Of a stretch of DNA of 64,000 nucleotides, positions 1 to 8,997 are shown piece by piece. Within the stretch, counting starts at the first letter, position 1, and the number at the start of each line of letters is the position of its first letter. A program made the position numbers and the translations under genes. The notes under the pieces are model-generated. The model was not told where the DNA came from. It searched no databases and saw only the letters and a list, made by a program, of their open reading frames with translations. The DNA comes from Mesorhizobium_B sp963522145. GTDB lineage: Bacteria > Pseudomonadota > Alphaproteobacteria > Rhizobiales > Rhizobiaceae. The DNA lies in NCBI GenBank assembly GCA_963522145.1, contig CAUQXI010000013.1, positions 1 to 64,000 on the forward strand, written 5' to 3'.

Positions 1-642
1 CCCCTCAACAAGCAGGCCATGTGGCTGGCAGGGCACCAGGCGATCGACGAGCTTCACTTCTTCCGCGAACGGCTGGGCGCGAAAGGGTTTTGCTGCGAAC
101 TGAACAACCAGGGCGACCTGTGGACCTCCCGCGTCACGTCGCACGTACCGCTGCGCGCGGTTGCCGACGGCATCACCATCGATTCCGTCTGCGCGGCCGC
201 GCGGGCCGGCGCCGATGCGGCCGCAAAGGCGAGCTCCCGGCGCCCGAGGATCGCCGTGGCCGGCCTCAATCCTCACTTGGGCGAGGGCGGGGCGATGGGC
301 CGGGAAGAGATCGACGTGATCCTGCCCGCGATCGACGTGCTCCGCGGCGAGGGCTACGATGTCGCCGGCCTTTATCCGGCCGACACCGTTTTCCGCAGGA
401 TCGCGGCGGAAAAGCTGGACGTCGTTGTCACCATGTTCCATGACCAGGGGCAGATCGCGCTCAAGGCGCTGGATTTTGGCAACACCTCCACCGTGCTGGG
501 AGGCCTGCCGCTGCCGGTAGTGACGGCTTCACAGGGTACCGCCTACGACATTGTCGGGCAGAACCGGGCCGACCCCGCCGGGCTGCTCGCGGCCTTTGAC
601 CTTGCGCGCCGCCTCGTTGCGGCCGGGCAGCGAGGCCTGTAG
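1..642 (+). CDS. PdxA-family 4-phospho-hydroxyacid dehydrogenase (5' truncated)
   Basis: The open frame runs from base 1 (reading PLNKQAM) to the stop at 640-642, so the N-terminal part lies outside the window. All three metal-binding histidine contexts of the PdxA family are visible: TSHVPL, GLNPHLGEGG and MFHDQGQ, followed by the typical GLPLPVVTASQGTAYDI C-terminus. PdxA proper oxidises 4-phosphohydroxy-L-threonine in vitamin B6 synthesis. PdxA2 paralogues oxidise 4-phospho-D-threonate or D-erythronate in sugar-acid catabolism. The neighbouring LacI regulator and SDR, and the absence of ksgA, favour the catabolic paralogue, but this is inference from context. The family call is secure. Confidence 0.9.
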   Translation, partial: PLNKQAMWLAGHQAIDELHFFRERLGAKGFCCELNNQGDLWTSRVTSHVPLRAVADGITIDSVCAAARAGADAAAKASSRRPRIAVAGLNPHLGEGGAMGREEIDVILPAIDVLRGEGYDVAGLYPADTVFRRIAAEKLDVVVTMFHDQGQIALKALDFGNTSTVLGGLPLPVVTASQGTAYDIVGQNRADPAGLLAAFDLARRLVAAGQRGL

Positions 643-833
643 GCGCAAAGCCGGGCGTTCAGCCTGTAACCCTCCCTTGCCCCGAAGCCGTTCCGGCCTT
701 CACGCCTGTTCCACATCCGGACTTGCGGCCGGTGCAACCCTGCAAGTCTGGCGGGATGCGCCGTCTCGGCCTAAACACGACGAGCCGGGCGCGCCAGGGC
801 GGCGCATATCGTCCGCTGCTCGAAGAGGTTGAC

Positions 834-1838
834 GTGAAACGAGTGACTTCCGTGGACATCGCACGGGCTGCTGGCGTCTCCCAGTCGACGGTTTCGCGGG
901 CCTTAGCGGGCAACAGCCGGATCTCGGACGAAACCAAGAAGAAGATCAGGAGGACCGCGGAGCGCCTCGGCTATACGCCCAACGAGTTCGCGCGGGGGCT
1001 CCAGACAAAAAGATCCAACATGGTCGGCCTCATCATGGCCGACATCTTCAACCCGTTCTACCCGACCGTCCTCGACATGTGCACGCAGCGGCTGCACGCC
1101 ATGGGCAAGCAGCTGATCCTGCTTTCGGTCCCCAAGGGCTTCACCGTGGACGACATCCTGCCCTCCATGCTGAAGTACCAGATCGCCGGGCTCATCGTGA
1201 CCTCCGCCGTCTTGTCCTCGAAGATGCGGGAAGTGCTGGCCGACCGGATGACGAAGGTCGTACTCTTCAACCGGTCGCTGGACGATCTCTCCGTCAATTC
1301 GGTCTGCTGCGAGAACACGCAGGCCTCCGTGGAGGTCGCATCCCTTCTGGTGCGCTCCGGCCACCGGCGCTTGGCTGTGATCGGCGGCCACCCCAACACC
1401 TCCACGCACAGGGAGCGTTATGCCGGCTTCCGCTCCGAACTGCGCCGCCACGACATGGATCTGGTGGGCGAAGATCTGGGAGAGAACACCTATGAAGGGG
1501 GCTACCGTGCGGCGATGCGGCTGCTCACGGCGCCCGAGCGCCCCGACGCGATCTTCTGCATCGCCGACGTCATGGCGCTCGGTGCGCTCGATGCCGCGCG
1601 AACCGGGCTGGGTCTCCAGGTGCCGAGCGACCTCTCGATTATCGGCTTCGACGACATCCCCTCGGCGGCCTGGCCGGCCTACAACCTCACGACGGTGCGC
1701 CAGCCCATCGAAGCAATGGTCGGTCGCACTCTTTCCCTTCTGTTCGATGACGAGAACTTCCCGCCGACGGCTCTGCGGATCCCCGGCGAACTCATCATAC
1801 GGGGGTCGTGCAACCTGGCCCGCCTGCCACAAGAGTGA
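834..1838 (+). CDS. LacI-family transcriptional regulator
   Basis: A 334-residue LacI/GalR repressor. The helix-turn-helix and hinge (VTSVDIARAAGVSQSTVSRA) start at residue 4, followed by a periplasmic-binding-like sensor domain with VGLIMADIFNPFYP and LSIIGFDDIPSA, both typical. I chose the GTG at 834 because the DNA-binding domain begins just after it and GAAGAGG lies 6 bases upstream. The frame is open further upstream to 723, but that extension has no family character. The gene sits between a PdxA-family gene and an SDR that has a palindrome with a central CG in front of it (1870-1889), so it probably controls a sugar-acid pathway. The effector is not known. Confidence 0.9.
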   Translation: MKRVTSVDIARAAGVSQSTVSRALAGNSRISDETKKKIRRTAERLGYTPNEFARGLQTKRSNMVGLIMADIFNPFYPTVLDMCTQRLHAMGKQLILLSVPKGFTVDDILPSMLKYQIAGLIVTSAVLSSKMREVLADRMTKVVLFNRSLDDLSVNSVCCENTQASVEVASLLVRSGHRRLAVIGGHPNTSTHRERYAGFRSELRRHDMDLVGEDLGENTYEGGYRAAMRLLTAPERPDAIFCIADVMALGALDAARTGLGLQVPSDLSIIGFDDIPSAAWPAYNLTTVRQPIEAMVGRTLSLLFDDENFPPTALRIPGELIIRGSCNLARLPQE

Positions 1839-1869
1839 GCCCATCTTCTCCATTGCGCTGGTGGGCTTC

Positions 1870-1889
1870 TTGCGCATACGTATTCGCAA
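1870..1889. promoter_or_regulatory. Candidate LacI-type operator upstream of the SDR gene
   Basis: TTGCGCATACGTATTCGCAA is a 20-base palindrome broken by a single mismatched pair (positions 6 and 15). It is centred on CG, as LacI-family operators usually are. It lies 13 bases before the SDR start and 31 bases after the LacI stop. The pairing to the adjacent LacI regulator is inferred. Confidence 0.55.
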
Positions 1890-1902
1890 ACAGGAGCCGA
1901 TT

Positions 1903-2664
1903 ATGATACAGTATGCGCCAAACTTCAGCCTGGCCGGAAAACGCGCCTTCATCACCGGAGCGGGGCGGGGCATTGGTTTGGCGGCCGCGCGGGCCCTGGC
2001 GGCCAGCGGAGCAGAGGTGGTTCTCGCCGCTCGTACGACAAACGAAGTCACCGCCGCCGCCGCCGAACTACGGCAAGCCGGCGCGAGCGCCGAAGCCGTG
2101 ACGCTGGATGTTCTCGACACTGATGCCGTGGATGCCGTGTTTCGCGAACGGCCCGCCTTCCACATCGTTGTCAACAATGCCGGAATGAATCGTACGAACG
2201 ACTTCCTGGACGTCACGGCGTATGACTTCGATAACGTACTCAGGTTGAATTTACGCGCTTGCTTCTTCACAGCCCAGTCTGCCGCCAAGCGCATGGTCGA
2301 GGAAGGCGTTGAAGGCAGTATTATCAACATGTCGTCGCAGATGGGCCATGTTGGGGCGGCGACACGCAGCGTCTACTGCGCATCGAAGTGGGCGCTCGAG
2401 GGCATGACAAAGGCCGCTGCCATTGACCTCGCGCCGCACCGGATCCGTATGAACACGATATGTCCGACGTTCGTGGAAACAAAGATGGCCGACAAATTCT
2501 TGAAGGATGATGGATTTAGAGAAGAAGTTCTATCAAAGATCAAGCTGGGCCGGTTAGGAAAGGTGGAAGATATCGTTGGAGCAGTTGTTCTTCTTGCTTC
2601 TGATGCGTCGTCTCTTATGACTGGCACCGCGGTGTTGATAGATGGAGGATGGACGGCAGATTAA
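1903..2664 (+). CDS. SDR-family NAD(P)-dependent oxidoreductase
   Basis: A 253-residue classical short-chain dehydrogenase/reductase. The cofactor motif GAGRGIG is at residues 19-25, NNAG at about 88, the active-site Ser in IINMSSQ, and the catalytic YxxxK as YCASK. The C-terminus ends in IDGGWTAD, usual for sugar or hydroxy-acid dehydrogenases of the FabG type. The ATG at 1903 is chosen because AGGAG lies 6 bases upstream and the Rossmann fold starts at the right distance; the same frame is open for 480 bases further upstream but there overlaps the LacI gene. The substrate is unknown; with the PdxA-like gene it may act on a hydroxy-acid or polyol. Confidence 0.88.
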   Translation: MIQYAPNFSLAGKRAFITGAGRGIGLAAARALAASGAEVVLAARTTNEVTAAAAELRQAGASAEAVTLDVLDTDAVDAVFRERPAFHIVVNNAGMNRTNDFLDVTAYDFDNVLRLNLRACFFTAQSAAKRMVEEGVEGSIINMSSQMGHVGAATRSVYCASKWALEGMTKAAAIDLAPHRIRMNTICPTFVETKMADKFLKDDGFREEVLSKIKLGRLGKVEDIVGAVVLLASDASSLMTGTAVLIDGGWTAD

Positions 2665-2726
2665 GCCTGAGCAACATGCTCCTCCCTCCGGAGAAATTCG
2701 ATTGCTGATGGGCCTATCATGTTCTG

Positions 2727-2903
2727 GTCCAGCATGGCTCGAACCTGCGCATGGATGCTAGCCAGCATGAGCGCTTCCTTCGGCCTGAGGACATCGCCGA
2801 CACCGCTCGCTATGTGCTTACCGCTCCTCCACCGCCTGCCGGCATTGTTGATGGCGAGCGGGCTGCAGCCCACCAACTCGCGCGTCCTGGGAGGCCTATC
2901 TGA
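2727..2903 (+). pseudogene. Remnant of an SDR C-terminal region
   Basis: In the third forward frame a short stretch reads ERFLRPEDIADTARYVLTAP. This resembles the end of short-chain dehydrogenases, where R-PEDIA-R-VL-P follows the substrate loop. There is no Rossmann fold, no catalytic YxxxK, no start codon with a ribosome site, and the frame is closed by TGA at 2706 and 2901. I read it as a decayed 3' fragment downstream of an intact SDR. The rest of the interval 2665-2937 shows nothing else coding. Confidence 0.35.
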
Positions 2904-2937
2904 AGTTTGTAGCTAGGAAAAAACTACGATCGAAGAA

Positions 2938-3897
2938 TCATGTCTCCCTTTCAGAAAGGGGAAATTTTCTTAACAGCTCCTGAGCGACAAATAGATCGAG
3001 ATGACCACCTCCGCAGTTCTTGTAGAGGGTGATATCGTCTATAGAAGAACGGCCAGGCTTTGAGCCGTTGCATAGTTCAAAAAGATCCGCCTCTATGTCT
3101 TTCCAGTGGATGATGCCATTTTGGACAGGTTGGAGGAAATCTCCGCAGTCGCCGCAATGCGAATGGCTGTCGGTGAAAAGTCGCGCTCGCCGGACTGCTT
3201 CATCATCGGCCTCCCGCATCTGCGGATTCCAGCCGCCGATCAGATCTACATGGCAACCGGGCTGAAGCAGGCTGCCGCGGATCAGCGGGGCGCTCGCCAT
3301 TGTCGCGCTGGAAATGATGTCGGCTCTCATAATGGCATCGTCCAAGTTCTTGACTGGCCTCACCGACAATCCATCCGCATTCAGCGCCCGCGCGGTCTCC
3401 TCTGCTCTCTTCCCGGTCCTGTTCCAGATAAGAATGGTGTCGATCGAGGGGCGTACTGAGAGGATTGCCTTGATGACATGAGGCGCGAGCGAGCCGGCGC
3501 CGACCATCAGCAGAGTCCGGGCATCCTGTCTGGCCAGAAGATCCACTCCGAGGGCTGAGTCGGCCGCCGTCTTTCGCAGCGTCAGGGCAGCGCCGTCCGC
3601 CACCATGACCGGGGTGCCGGTTTGCGCGTCAAAGGCCGCGTAGATTCCCTGGTTGGTCGGAAGCGGCGTGTCGAGCGCGGGATTTTCCGGAAAGACCGTA
3701 ACCAATTTGGCGCCCAGCAGGCTGTTCTTCTGCCAGGCTGGCAACAGGATGAGGCTGCGAGCGTCGTTGCTTTCCGGCTCGTTGAGGACGAGGTCGCAAC
3801 TCTCCGGTATTGAATTTTGGTGGGCGAGCCGAAGCGCATCGACAAGGTTGCGATAATCCAGCAACCGATGCACTGTTTCCCCGTCGATCAGGTGCAT
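2938..3897 (-). CDS. Ornithine cyclodeaminase / mu-crystallin family protein
   Basis: A 319-residue protein with the NAD-binding motif MVGAGSLAPH in mid-chain and the preceding loop ADGAALTLRKTAADSALG, in which the Arg-Lys-Thr-Ala-Ala pattern is diagnostic of the family. Members include ornithine cyclodeaminase, alanine dehydrogenase and ketimine (delta1-pyrroline- or piperideine-2-carboxylate) reductases. The family cannot be narrowed further from sequence. The gene overlaps the upstream flavoprotein gene by 10 bases and is the last gene of a tightly packed minus-strand operon with an N-demethylase and an aminotransferase. A ketimine or cyclic imino-acid reaction is therefore plausible, but inferred. 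Confidence 0.85.
   Translation of the reverse strand: MHLIDGETVHRLLDYRNLVDALRLAHQNSIPESCDLVLNEPESNDARSLILLPAWQKNSLLGAKLVTVFPENPALDTPLPTNQGIYAAFDAQTGTPVMVADGAALTLRKTAADSALGVDLLARQDARTLLMVGAGSLAPHVIKAILSVRPSIDTILIWNRTGKRAEETARALNADGLSVRPVKNLDDAIMRADIISSATMASAPLIRGSLLQPGCHVDLIGGWNPQMREADDEAVRRARLFTDSHSHCGDCGDFLQPVQNGIIHWKDIEADLFELCNGSKPGRSSIDDITLYKNCGGGHLDLFVAQELLRKFPLSERET
2945..2961 (+). terminator. Possible weak terminator hairpin
   Basis: CCCTTT-cag-AAAGGG forms a 6-base-pair stem followed by GAAATTTTCTT. It overlaps the 3' end of the ornithine-cyclodeaminase-like gene on the other strand, where convergent transcripts meet. The T tract is interrupted, so this is only a candidate. Confidence 0.3.
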
Positions 3898-5441
3898 GCC
3901 GCCGTCATCCCGAACTCATGCGCGACAAGCTTGTTGTATCTCTCGACTTCCTGCACGACTGTGGCTGGTGACCAGCCCATGATGTCGGCGACAGCCTCGG
4001 CTGCCTGCTGAGCGATGTCGAGCCCGAGCCGCCTCGACCATCCGACCGGAACACGCCGGAACAGAAGGTCGTCCAGATGAAAGACCAGTTCGTCCCGGGC
4101 GGCGTGGCGCAACTGCGCAACGTCCAGTTCGGCCTCATTCCACGTGGGATGATCGCGTAATGCGGGTGGCCTGAGAGTGAGGGCAGCGTATGAGGCAGGT
4201 TGGGGATGTTCGGGTCGGAAGCGTTTCCCCACTGCCTTAGCGATGTCGGCGCCTGTCTGCATGTGAGTCATCAGCAATCCGCCCGTATATGTGTAATAAG
4301 CAGGGCCACCCACCTTCGACATATCGTGCAGCAAGACCGCTTCGCATCCGTCAGGGTGCCCGGGACGTGCCGTTCTCGGCCTCACACCGGCCCAGCTATA
4401 GATGACGTCTTCCCGCGCGATGGAGATGGCGGGAAAGACCGATCGGAAGTCCTGCAGAAGCGCAAGGATGGTCGTTTCGTCTGCTCGAAACCCATCGGGG
4501 GAGGCGTCGCAGATTTCGTCACGCGGGCCGAAATAATGCAGGTCGCCCCATGGTATGACATAGAAGGGATTGCCGTCCGGCAGGGTTGTCTCCAATGCCA
4601 GCCGACGGAACTCGAGTGGCAGCCGAACGACGAGGTTGGTTCCTTTCAGCCCCTGATTGACGGAGCGAACGGACAAACCGCATTGGGAAGCCGTTTGATC
4701 GACCCAGGCGCCAGTCGCGTTAACGATGCAGTCGGCGGCTATGGTCGATATGCCTCCGGCGTCCTCTTTGTCCTTGGTTGCACCGCGCTTGTCCGCCACG
4801 TCGAGATGCCATCTGCCATCTGCAGCTTCTTTGATGGCAATGACGTCCGCATAATTGCGGATATCGGCGCCACAAGCGCGAGCGTTCAGAGCCGCATCGA
4901 CGCAGATGCGTTCCGGCCAGTTGAACTGGTACTCGGTGAACCTGACCGCGCCGACCAGATCGCGGCTGTCCCGCAGATGGCGAAGTGCCGGCTCGCCTCT
5001 CGCCTGTTCGGGGCTGAGCAGCTCGAAATCGAGCGGCACCCCGCCGGGATCGAGCATTTCGAGAAGGCGAAAACCCAGGCGGGCCTTCCAGGGCGGGATG
5101 CCGTCGCTCCGGTAAAGCGGGGTGAAGAAGCGGAGGGGCCGCACACGTTCCGGAGATGCCCTGACGAAACGAGAGCGGTCGCGCATCGCGCGTCTCGCCA
5201 ATTCGAGATGCTCGATGGCCATGCGGGGCTGAAGCAGAAAATTCCAGATCGAACGACCGGGCGAGAAATAGGTCAGCCCGCAATGCTGAAGGCGGCTGGA
5301 TCGGCTGGAGGTACCGGAAGCGAAGTCTCCGCGCTCAAGAAGGATGGTGCGGAAGCCCGCGGCGGCCAGATGACGGGCCGCGCTGGTGCCGGTGATGCCC
5401 CCACCGATCACGGCGACCTGAAATGAAGGAAGCTGCTTCAT
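3888..5441 (-). CDS. FAD-dependent oxidoreductase, glycerol-3-phosphate dehydrogenase-like
   Basis: A 517-residue DAO-superfamily flavoprotein. The ADP-binding motif VAVIGGGITGTSAARHLA starts at residue 9, followed by LLERGDFASGTSSRSSRL, the GlpD signature. NATGAWVDQ and the VIYSWAGVRPR segment are also as in GlpD, and a C-terminal DAO_C-like helical domain is present (about residues 390-515). Length agrees with aerobic GlpD. The context (demethylase, aminotransferase, cyclodeaminase-like gene) suggests the substrate may be an amine or amino acid derivative rather than glycerol 3-phosphate; this is inference. Its start lies 3 bases before the stop of the upstream demethylase gene, indicating translational coupling. 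Confidence 0.85.
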   Translation of the reverse strand: MKQLPSFQVAVIGGGITGTSAARHLAAAGFRTILLERGDFASGTSSRSSRLQHCGLTYFSPGRSIWNFLLQPRMAIEHLELARRAMRDRSRFVRASPERVRPLRFFTPLYRSDGIPPWKARLGFRLLEMLDPGGVPLDFELLSPEQARGEPALRHLRDSRDLVGAVRFTEYQFNWPERICVDAALNARACGADIRNYADVIAIKEAADGRWHLDVADKRGATKDKEDAGGISTIAADCIVNATGAWVDQTASQCGLSVRSVNQGLKGTNLVVRLPLEFRRLALETTLPDGNPFYVIPWGDLHYFGPRDEICDASPDGFRADETTILALLQDFRSVFPAISIAREDVIYSWAGVRPRTARPGHPDGCEAVLLHDMSKVGGPAYYTYTGGLLMTHMQTGADIAKAVGKRFRPEHPQPASYAALTLRPPALRDHPTWNEAELDVAQLRHAARDELVFHLDDLLFRRVPVGWSRRLGLDIAQQAAEAVADIMGWSPATVVQEVERYNKLVAHEFGMTAACT

Positions 5442-7507
5442 AGAGCGAGTGACACCCGGAACGCCTCGTAGATGGAGGCATGGATGTTCCTGCTGGCCAC
5501 AGCATCGCCGATGCGATGCAGTTCGAATCCGCTACCCTCATGGCGCTCGGGGTGATCCAGCGGATGAAGCAAAGCCGGCAGCGGCGTTACACCCTTGTTG
5601 CGCGAAAGATCGCGGAGGGAATGATAAACCTCATCCAAAGGCAGCGTGCCGCGTTCGACGATGATGCGAGGCGCCGAGATCGCCAGTTCCTGCCCCGTGA
5701 GTTCATGTCGAAAGATGGCGTTCAGCTGGTTGGAACCGTTGCGCTCCACTTTCGTGAGATGGTGGTCTACCAACACATGGATTCCGCGTTCCTGGAACTG
5801 CTTGCGGTAGACCGCCCTGGAGGAATACTCGACCTCCTGTCCCAGGCTGTCGTCAATGGTAACGAGATGGACGGACGCGCCCTGACTGGCCAGATGGAGC
5901 GCGGTCGATAAACCTTCATGCCGGCCAGTCCCGTCATAAAGCAGGATGTCGCCCCCCTGCTGCCCGCTTGAACTCAGGACGTCCCAGACGGTCTCGCAAT
6001 GCTCCGCGCCGGGCAGCCAGTCGAGGTCGGGAAGGCCGCCAGTGGCGATGATGACGCTGTCGGGCTCCTCGGCCAGCACGTCTGAGTCGGTGGCATAGAC
6101 GTCACAGCGCACATCCACGCCCAGACGTTGCAACTCGGACACGCGCCAATCGATGATGCCGATCAGGTCTTTGCGCCAGACCGCGCGGCACGCGAGCAGG
6201 ACCTGGCCGCCAGGCTTGTTCGATGCTTCGAAAAGCACCACGCGATGGCCGCGCTCCGCACATACGCGTGCTGCCTCCAAGCCGGCGGGGCCACCCCCGA
6301 CGATCACCACCTTGCGCCTGTGGCCTGCCGGCTCGATGATCTGGGGCAACATTGTTTCGCGGCCCGATGCAGGGTTATGAATGCAGTTGACCTTCTTGTG
6401 CATGCAATAAGAGGCGCCCACGCAGGGGCGGATGCGCTCCTCCTCGCCGCGCATCAGCTTGTTGACGATTTGCGGGTCAGCCATATGGGCCCGTGTCATG
6501 GCGACCATGTCCAGAAGTCCGTCGCGGACAGCGTGCCGAGCCGTGGCGAGATCGGTGATCCGGGCAGCGTGAAAGACCGGAAGCCTGGTGTGCTGCCTGA
6601 ACATACCGACCCTTGAGAGGAAGGGTGAAAGCGGCTGCGACATGCCCGGCATGTTCTGCTCTGCCAATGCAATGACGGTGTCCATCCTTCCGAATATGCA
6701 GTTGAATACGTCGATCAGCCCCTCGCGTTCGAAAATGCGTGCGATTTCGAGGCAATCCTCGAAAGTCAGCCCGTCGTCGCTCGCTTCATCGATCACAAAG
6801 CGCATGCTGACGATGGCGTCGTCTCCCACACGCCTGCGAATCTCCTCATGTACCAGCAGGCCGAATCGAACGCGGTTCTCTACTGACCCACCGAAACGGT
6901 CACTGCGGGAATTCGTGCGTGGTGAAAAGAACTGCCCGATCAGATGACCGCCGGTCAGCGTCTCGACGCCGTCCAGACCGCCCTCGACGCAACGCGCGGC
7001 CGCGTCTCCATAGGCTTTTACCACCCGCGCGATGTCATACTCGTCCATCTCTCTCGAAAAGGCGCGATGCTGGGTCTCCCGTGACCGTGATGGTGCGATC
7101 GCGGGCAGCCAGTTGCTGGTGGTGGCGTCCGCCCGACGGCCCAGATGGGAAATCTGGCACATCAGCGCGGCACCCTGAGCGTGGATGCGCTGGGAGAACT
7201 GCTGCAGGTGGGGAATGATCTCATCGGTGGCGATGTTGATCTGGCCGCCACCCCAATTGGAATCCATGTCGACCATGGAGGAGCCGCCGAACATCGTGAG
7301 AGCCAGTCCGCCCTTGGCCTTCTCTTCGTGGTAGCGTTGATACCGCTCCAGCGGGAATCCGCCCTCCTCCATGAAGGAAGCGTGGCTGGTGCTCATGATA
7401 CGGTTGCGAAGCACCAGCTTCTTGATGGTGAGCGGCTGCAGCAGGGGGTCACTGCTGCTCCCCTGCGCGAGCGAAGACGAATAGTGCTGGTGCATCGTCG
7501 GGTCCAT
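5438..7507 (-). CDS. StcD/TMADH-like N-demethylase (old yellow enzyme plus FAD domains)
   Basis: A 689-residue two-domain enzyme. Residues 15-355 form an FMN-binding old-yellow-enzyme barrel (GHLIGQFFSPRTNSRSDRFG is typical), then a cysteine cluster at about 361-374, then an FAD/NAD(P) domain starting with VVIVGGGPAGLEAARV near 395. Trimethylamine dehydrogenase, dimethylglycine demethylase and the N-methylproline demethylase StcD share this layout and oxidatively remove N-methyl groups. The cluster reads CVGASYC-x6-C, closer to the StcD group as I recall it than to the four-cysteine CxxCxxC-x12-C of TMADH. The ATG at 7507 follows GAGGA; the upstream extension of the frame is not family-like. 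Four bases overlap the GlpD-like gene. Confidence 0.82.
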   Translation of the reverse strand: MDPTMHQHYSSSLAQGSSSDPLLQPLTIKKLVLRNRIMSTSHASFMEEGGFPLERYQRYHEEKAKGGLALTMFGGSSMVDMDSNWGGGQINIATDEIIPHLQQFSQRIHAQGAALMCQISHLGRRADATTSNWLPAIAPSRSRETQHRAFSREMDEYDIARVVKAYGDAAARCVEGGLDGVETLTGGHLIGQFFSPRTNSRSDRFGGSVENRVRFGLLVHEEIRRRVGDDAIVSMRFVIDEASDDGLTFEDCLEIARIFEREGLIDVFNCIFGRMDTVIALAEQNMPGMSQPLSPFLSRVGMFRQHTRLPVFHAARITDLATARHAVRDGLLDMVAMTRAHMADPQIVNKLMRGEEERIRPCVGASYCMHKKVNCIHNPASGRETMLPQIIEPAGHRRKVVIVGGGPAGLEAARVCAERGHRVVLFEASNKPGGQVLLACRAVWRKDLIGIIDWRVSELQRLGVDVRCDVYATDSDVLAEEPDSVIIATGGLPDLDWLPGAEHCETVWDVLSSSGQQGGDILLYDGTGRHEGLSTALHLASQGASVHLVTIDDSLGQEVEYSSRAVYRKQFQERGIHVLVDHHLTKVERNGSNQLNAIFRHELTGQELAISAPRIIVERGTLPLDEVYHSLRDLSRNKGVTPLPALLHPLDHPERHEGSGFELHRIGDAVASRNIHASIYEAFRVSLAL

Positions 7508-7551
7508 GGCTCGTCCTCGGCTTGGAACAGGCGAGTGGCGAATGGCAGGTT

Positions 7552-8952
7552 CTAGAACCTGCCTTCCGCCCGGATTTCGCTTTGCACTTGCTCGATGCTG
7601 TCGCGCAGGATCGAGATCATCGTGTCGATCTCTTCCTTCTTGATGATCAAGGCCGGCGAGAGCACGCACATGCTGCCGATCGGCCGGACGATCAGCCCGT
7701 TCTCGTAGCAGAGGCGATCGATACGCATCGCGACTGCCTTGTCGAAGTCCGTGGCAGCCGGCGAATTCGGGTCCGTGGCGCATTCGACGCAGCCCAGGAG
7801 GCCTATGCCGCGCACGTCGCCGACAAGCGGAATGTTCCCGAGCGTGTGCAGTTGTTGCTGGAAATACGGCGCCACTTCGCAGACATGCGCGAGCAGGCCA
7901 CCTTCCTCGATCACCTCGATATTGGCGAGCGCCGCCGCGCAGCTGACGGGATGACCGCTATAGGTGTAGCCATTGGTGTAGAAGCTACCCTTCGCGTTCT
8001 CTCCGGAAATGCGTGCCAGCACCGCATCGGAGATGACGAAACCGCCAAGCGGTACGTAGCCCGAGGTCACGCCTTTGGCGAAGGTAATGATGTCGGGAAC
8101 GATGTCGAACAACGGTTCGGACGCGAACCACTCGCCGCAACGGCCAAAGCCGGTCACGACCTCGTCGGATATGTAAAGGATGTCGTGCTTCCGGCAGATC
8201 TCGCGAAAGCGGCGATGATAGCCCTTTGGCGGAACTATGATGCCACCCGAGGCCAGAATCGGCTCGGCCAGGAACGCACCGACATTCTGCGGTCCGAGGC
8301 TCGCGATCCGCTCCTCGAACTCCGCCACGAGGAACTCCAGGAAAGCGGCTTCGTCGCGGCCCTGCGGATGACGATATCGGTTGGGTGCCGAGATGAAGGT
8401 GACGTTGTCGAGCTCAAGATCGAAGTTCGGGCGGTTTCCCGCCCTCCCGGAACAGGCGGCGGTCAGATGCGAGCTTCCGTGATAGCCGTCGATGCGGCAG
8501 ATGATCTTCTTCTTGCTGGGACGGCCCAGGACATTGTTGAAGAACTGGACGAAGCGAAGCGCCGAATCGACCGCCGATGAGCCGCCGGTGGTGAAAAAGA
8601 CATGGTTGAGGTCGCCAGGAGCGAATTCGGAGATGCGCCTCGCCAGCTCGGCCGAAGGGCCGTTCAGGGAATACCAGGGCGAATTGTAGCACATGCGAAG
8701 CGCCTGCGCGGCGATGGCATCGGCGATAGGCTTGCAGTTGTAGCCGACCTGCGTGCACCACATTCCGGCCGGCCCGTCGATCGCCCGGTGACCGCGGCTG
8801 TCGGTGATGTAGATGCCGTCGGCCGAGGTGAACAAGGGCCGCCCGCCCGATGTGCCAAGCTTGGCCAGTTCCTCGGCGGGGCTGATCAGGTGGCGATGGG
8901 CGGATTCTTCCAGTCCCGCGACGTTCCACTGCGATCCGGTTTCTGAATACAT
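7552..8952 (-). CDS. Class III (omega) aminotransferase
   Basis: A 466-residue PLP enzyme of the class III family. Visible are the cofactor phosphate loop TTGGSSAVDSALR, the family motif beginning YISDEVVTGFGRCGEWF, and the catalytic lysine in DIITFAKGVTSGYVPLGG. The Asp that binds the pyridine nitrogen is in ISDEV. Such enzymes transfer amino groups from diamines, beta-alanine, polyamines or taurine-like substrates to pyruvate or 2-oxoglutarate. The ATG at 8952 is preferred because AGGAA lies 8 bases upstream; an ATG 33 bases earlier has no ribosome site. It is the first gene of the minus-strand catabolic operon, just downstream of a TetR gene. Confidence 0.9.
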   Translation of the reverse strand: MYSETGSQWNVAGLEESAHRHLISPAEELAKLGTSGGRPLFTSADGIYITDSRGHRAIDGPAGMWCTQVGYNCKPIADAIAAQALRMCYNSPWYSLNGPSAELARRISEFAPGDLNHVFFTTGGSSAVDSALRFVQFFNNVLGRPSKKKIICRIDGYHGSSHLTAACSGRAGNRPNFDLELDNVTFISAPNRYRHPQGRDEAAFLEFLVAEFEERIASLGPQNVGAFLAEPILASGGIIVPPKGYHRRFREICRKHDILYISDEVVTGFGRCGEWFASEPLFDIVPDIITFAKGVTSGYVPLGGFVISDAVLARISGENAKGSFYTNGYTYSGHPVSCAAALANIEVIEEGGLLAHVCEVAPYFQQQLHTLGNIPLVGDVRGIGLLGCVECATDPNSPAATDFDKAVAMRIDRLCYENGLIVRPIGSMCVLSPALIIKKEEIDTMISILRDSIEQVQSEIRAEGRF

Positions 8953-8997
8953 CGGCGTTTCCTGTTCTTTCGGTGGCTCGTGCATGGCGCGGTGATA

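Noticed and set aside
903..2330. A 475-codon open frame on the minus strand
   Set aside because: It spans the LacI gene and half of the SDR on the other strand and shows no domain of its own.
4200..5426. A 408-codon forward frame
   Set aside because: It is antisense to the GlpD-like flavoprotein gene, whose FAD motifs are complete.
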